Source: Pseudomonas massiliensis
Lineage (GTDB): Bacteria; Pseudomonadota; Gammaproteobacteria; Pseudomonadales; Pseudomonadaceae
Reading direction: 5' to 3'
NCBI RefSeq assembly: GCF_000826105.1
Contig: NZ_CCYK01000007.1
Location: 992,001 to 1,056,000 of the forward strand
Length of the DNA stretch: 64,000 nucleotides
Both the position numbers and the translations under genes were made by a program. Each line of letters opens with the position of its first letter. The stretch's first letter is position 1. Shown piece by piece: positions 63,159 to 64,000 of this stretch. Below the pieces are notes generated by a model, which worked only from the letters and a program-made list of their open reading frames with translations, ran no database searches and was not told the DNA's origin.

Positions 63159-63983
63159 TCAGGCCTCTTCGAAGGGCCCCTGTGCCGTGAAAGCGCCGCC
63201 GTGGTAGAGCGCTGCCGGATCGTCGGCGGCCACTGGCGGCTGGGCTTCCACCTTGTCGACGAAGCGGGCCGAACCGTCCTTCGGTTCGTACCCCAGATGC
63301 GCGGCCAGGCGGTTGTCCCACCATACGGTCGGGTTATCCGACATGCCGTACACGATGGTGTGTCCAAGGTTGGGCGTTTCCAGGCCCTTGACGATCAATT
63401 GGGTGAGGTCGTCATAGCTGAGCCAGGTGCAGAGCATGCGGCGGTTCTGCGGCTCGGGGAACGATGAGCCGATACGAATGCTCAGGGTTTCGATGCCGTA
63501 GCGGTCGAAGTAGAAGGTCGCCAGGTCTTCACCGTAGGACTTCGACAGCCCGTAGTAACCATCCGGCCGACGTGGCGCCAGGGCGTCGATGGTTTCGCTC
63601 TGCTTGTAGAAGCCGACCACATGGTTGCTGCTGGCGAAGATGACTTTCTTCACGCCATGGCGGCGGGCAGCCTCGTAGATATGATAGGTGCCAGAGATGT
63701 TGGGGCCGAGGATCTCTTCGAACGGCCGTTCCACCGATACGCCACCGAAGTGCAGGATGGCGTCCACGCCCTTGACCAGCTGGTCCACGGCCGCTTTGTC
63801 GGCCAGGTCACAGACCACCACTTCCTCGTTTTCCTGTGGCGCTTGCGGTTCCACGATATCCGACAGGCGCAGCAGCGAAGCGTGAGGTTTGAGGGTTTGT
63901 CGCAGAACTTTCCCCAGCCCCCCGGCGGCGCCGGTAAGAAGAAGCCGCCGGGATGAAGGGGCGGCGGTGCTCGATGCGGTCAT
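63159..63983 (-). CDS. udh: Uronate dehydrogenase
   Basis: NAD-dependent oxidation of D-glucuronate/galacturonate to the aldarolactone, first step of the oxidative uronate pathway. The 274-residue SDR protein has TGAAGGLGKVLR (Rossmann loop), FASSNHVVGFYKQ, catalytic Tyr-Lys YGLSK, and IRIGSSFPEPQNRRMLCTWLS (core GSSFPEPQNRRML), all matching the Udh family of P. putida and P. syringae. The start has a perfect GGAGG site 5 bases upstream at the window edge. The gap 63019-63158 holds an AGCCGG...CCGGCT inverted repeat only. Confidence 0.93.
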   Translation of the reverse strand: MTASSTAAPSSRRLLLTGAAGGLGKVLRQTLKPHASLLRLSDIVEPQAPQENEEVVVCDLADKAAVDQLVKGVDAILHFGGVSVERPFEEILGPNISGTYHIYEAARRHGVKKVIFASSNHVVGFYKQSETIDALAPRRPDGYYGLSKSYGEDLATFYFDRYGIETLSIRIGSSFPEPQNRRMLCTWLSYDDLTQLIVKGLETPNLGHTIVYGMSDNPTVWWDNRLAAHLGYEPKDGSARFVDKVEAQPPVAADDPAALYHGGAFTAQGPFEEA

Positions 63984-64000
63984 GAAGCCTCCGTTATTGT

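Noticed and set aside
1..64000. CRISPR arrays, rRNA, tRNA, insertion sequences, prophage genes
   Set aside because: No regularly spaced short repeats, no cloverleaf or rRNA-like segments, and no transposase, integrase or phage structural frames were recognised on either strand.

Overview
The window is bacterial, GC-rich and almost entirely coding. It matches a Pseudomonas chromosome: the fliC-flaG-fliD-fliS-fliT / fleQ-fleSR / fliEFGHIJ / fliK / fliLMNOPQR-flhB / flhA-flhF-fleN-fliA / cheYZAB-motCD-parC-parP-cheW order is the polar flagellum locus of pseudomonads. FleQ (in place of enteric FlhDC), sigma-54 type -24/-12 promoters in front of several flagellar operons, and the HsbA-HsbR-HptB module inside the cluster point to a relative of the P. 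putida group. The species cannot be fixed from the sequence alone.

Layout. 1-2135: the end of a glycosylation-type island (FabH-like ketoacyl synthase, cut by the window edge; a DUF115/Maf-type protein; a small unknown). 2427-6100: filament genes (short flagellin, FlaG, cap FliD, chaperones FliS and FliT). 6289-10788: regulators FleQ, FleS and FleR. 10885-20887: basal body, C-ring and export ATPase genes, then the HsbA/HsbR/HptB phospho-switch and FliK. 21033-24014, reverse strand: a large predicted toxin with a TcdA/TcdB-like glycosyltransferase end, inserted between fliK and fliL. 24170-33514: export gate and C-ring (fliLMNOPQR, flhB, flhA, flhF), with a tandem REP-like repeat between flhB and flhA. 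33676-44587: FleN, FliA, chemotaxis core, second stator MotCD, and the ParC/ParP polar-localisation pair with CheW. 44675-46341, reverse: two orphan RHS-core proteins with different C-terminal domains. 46445-48390, reverse: an FlhB-tail homologue and a second FliK-like protein. 48538-55517: complete ccmABCDEFGHI for cytochrome c maturation. 55520-63983: a lipoprotein, an acyltransferase, sulfate-binding protein, two alcohol dehydrogenase-type enzymes, a GGCT-like protein, an SRPBCC protein and uronate dehydrogenase.

How it works together. FleQ with sigma-54 should drive fleSR, fliE, fliK, fliL and flhA; -24/-12 motifs are visible before each. FleR, activated by FleS, then drives middle genes, and FliA (sigma-28) drives fliC and a separate fliS promoter, both with the 8-N11-8 sigma-28 spacing. 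FlhF and FleN set flagellar position and number. CheA carries three copies of a short linker motif that may dock the ParC/ParP system.

Most worth checking: the 96-residue in-frame tandem duplication in FleS, whose second copy has 18 differences confined to its first ~100 bases, 9 of the last 11 being changes to G (real or sequencing artefact?); the glycosyltransferase toxin embedded between flagellar operons; and an orphan RHS protein whose C-terminal domain shows a His-Gly / Ser-Cys pattern reminiscent of clan CD cysteine proteases.
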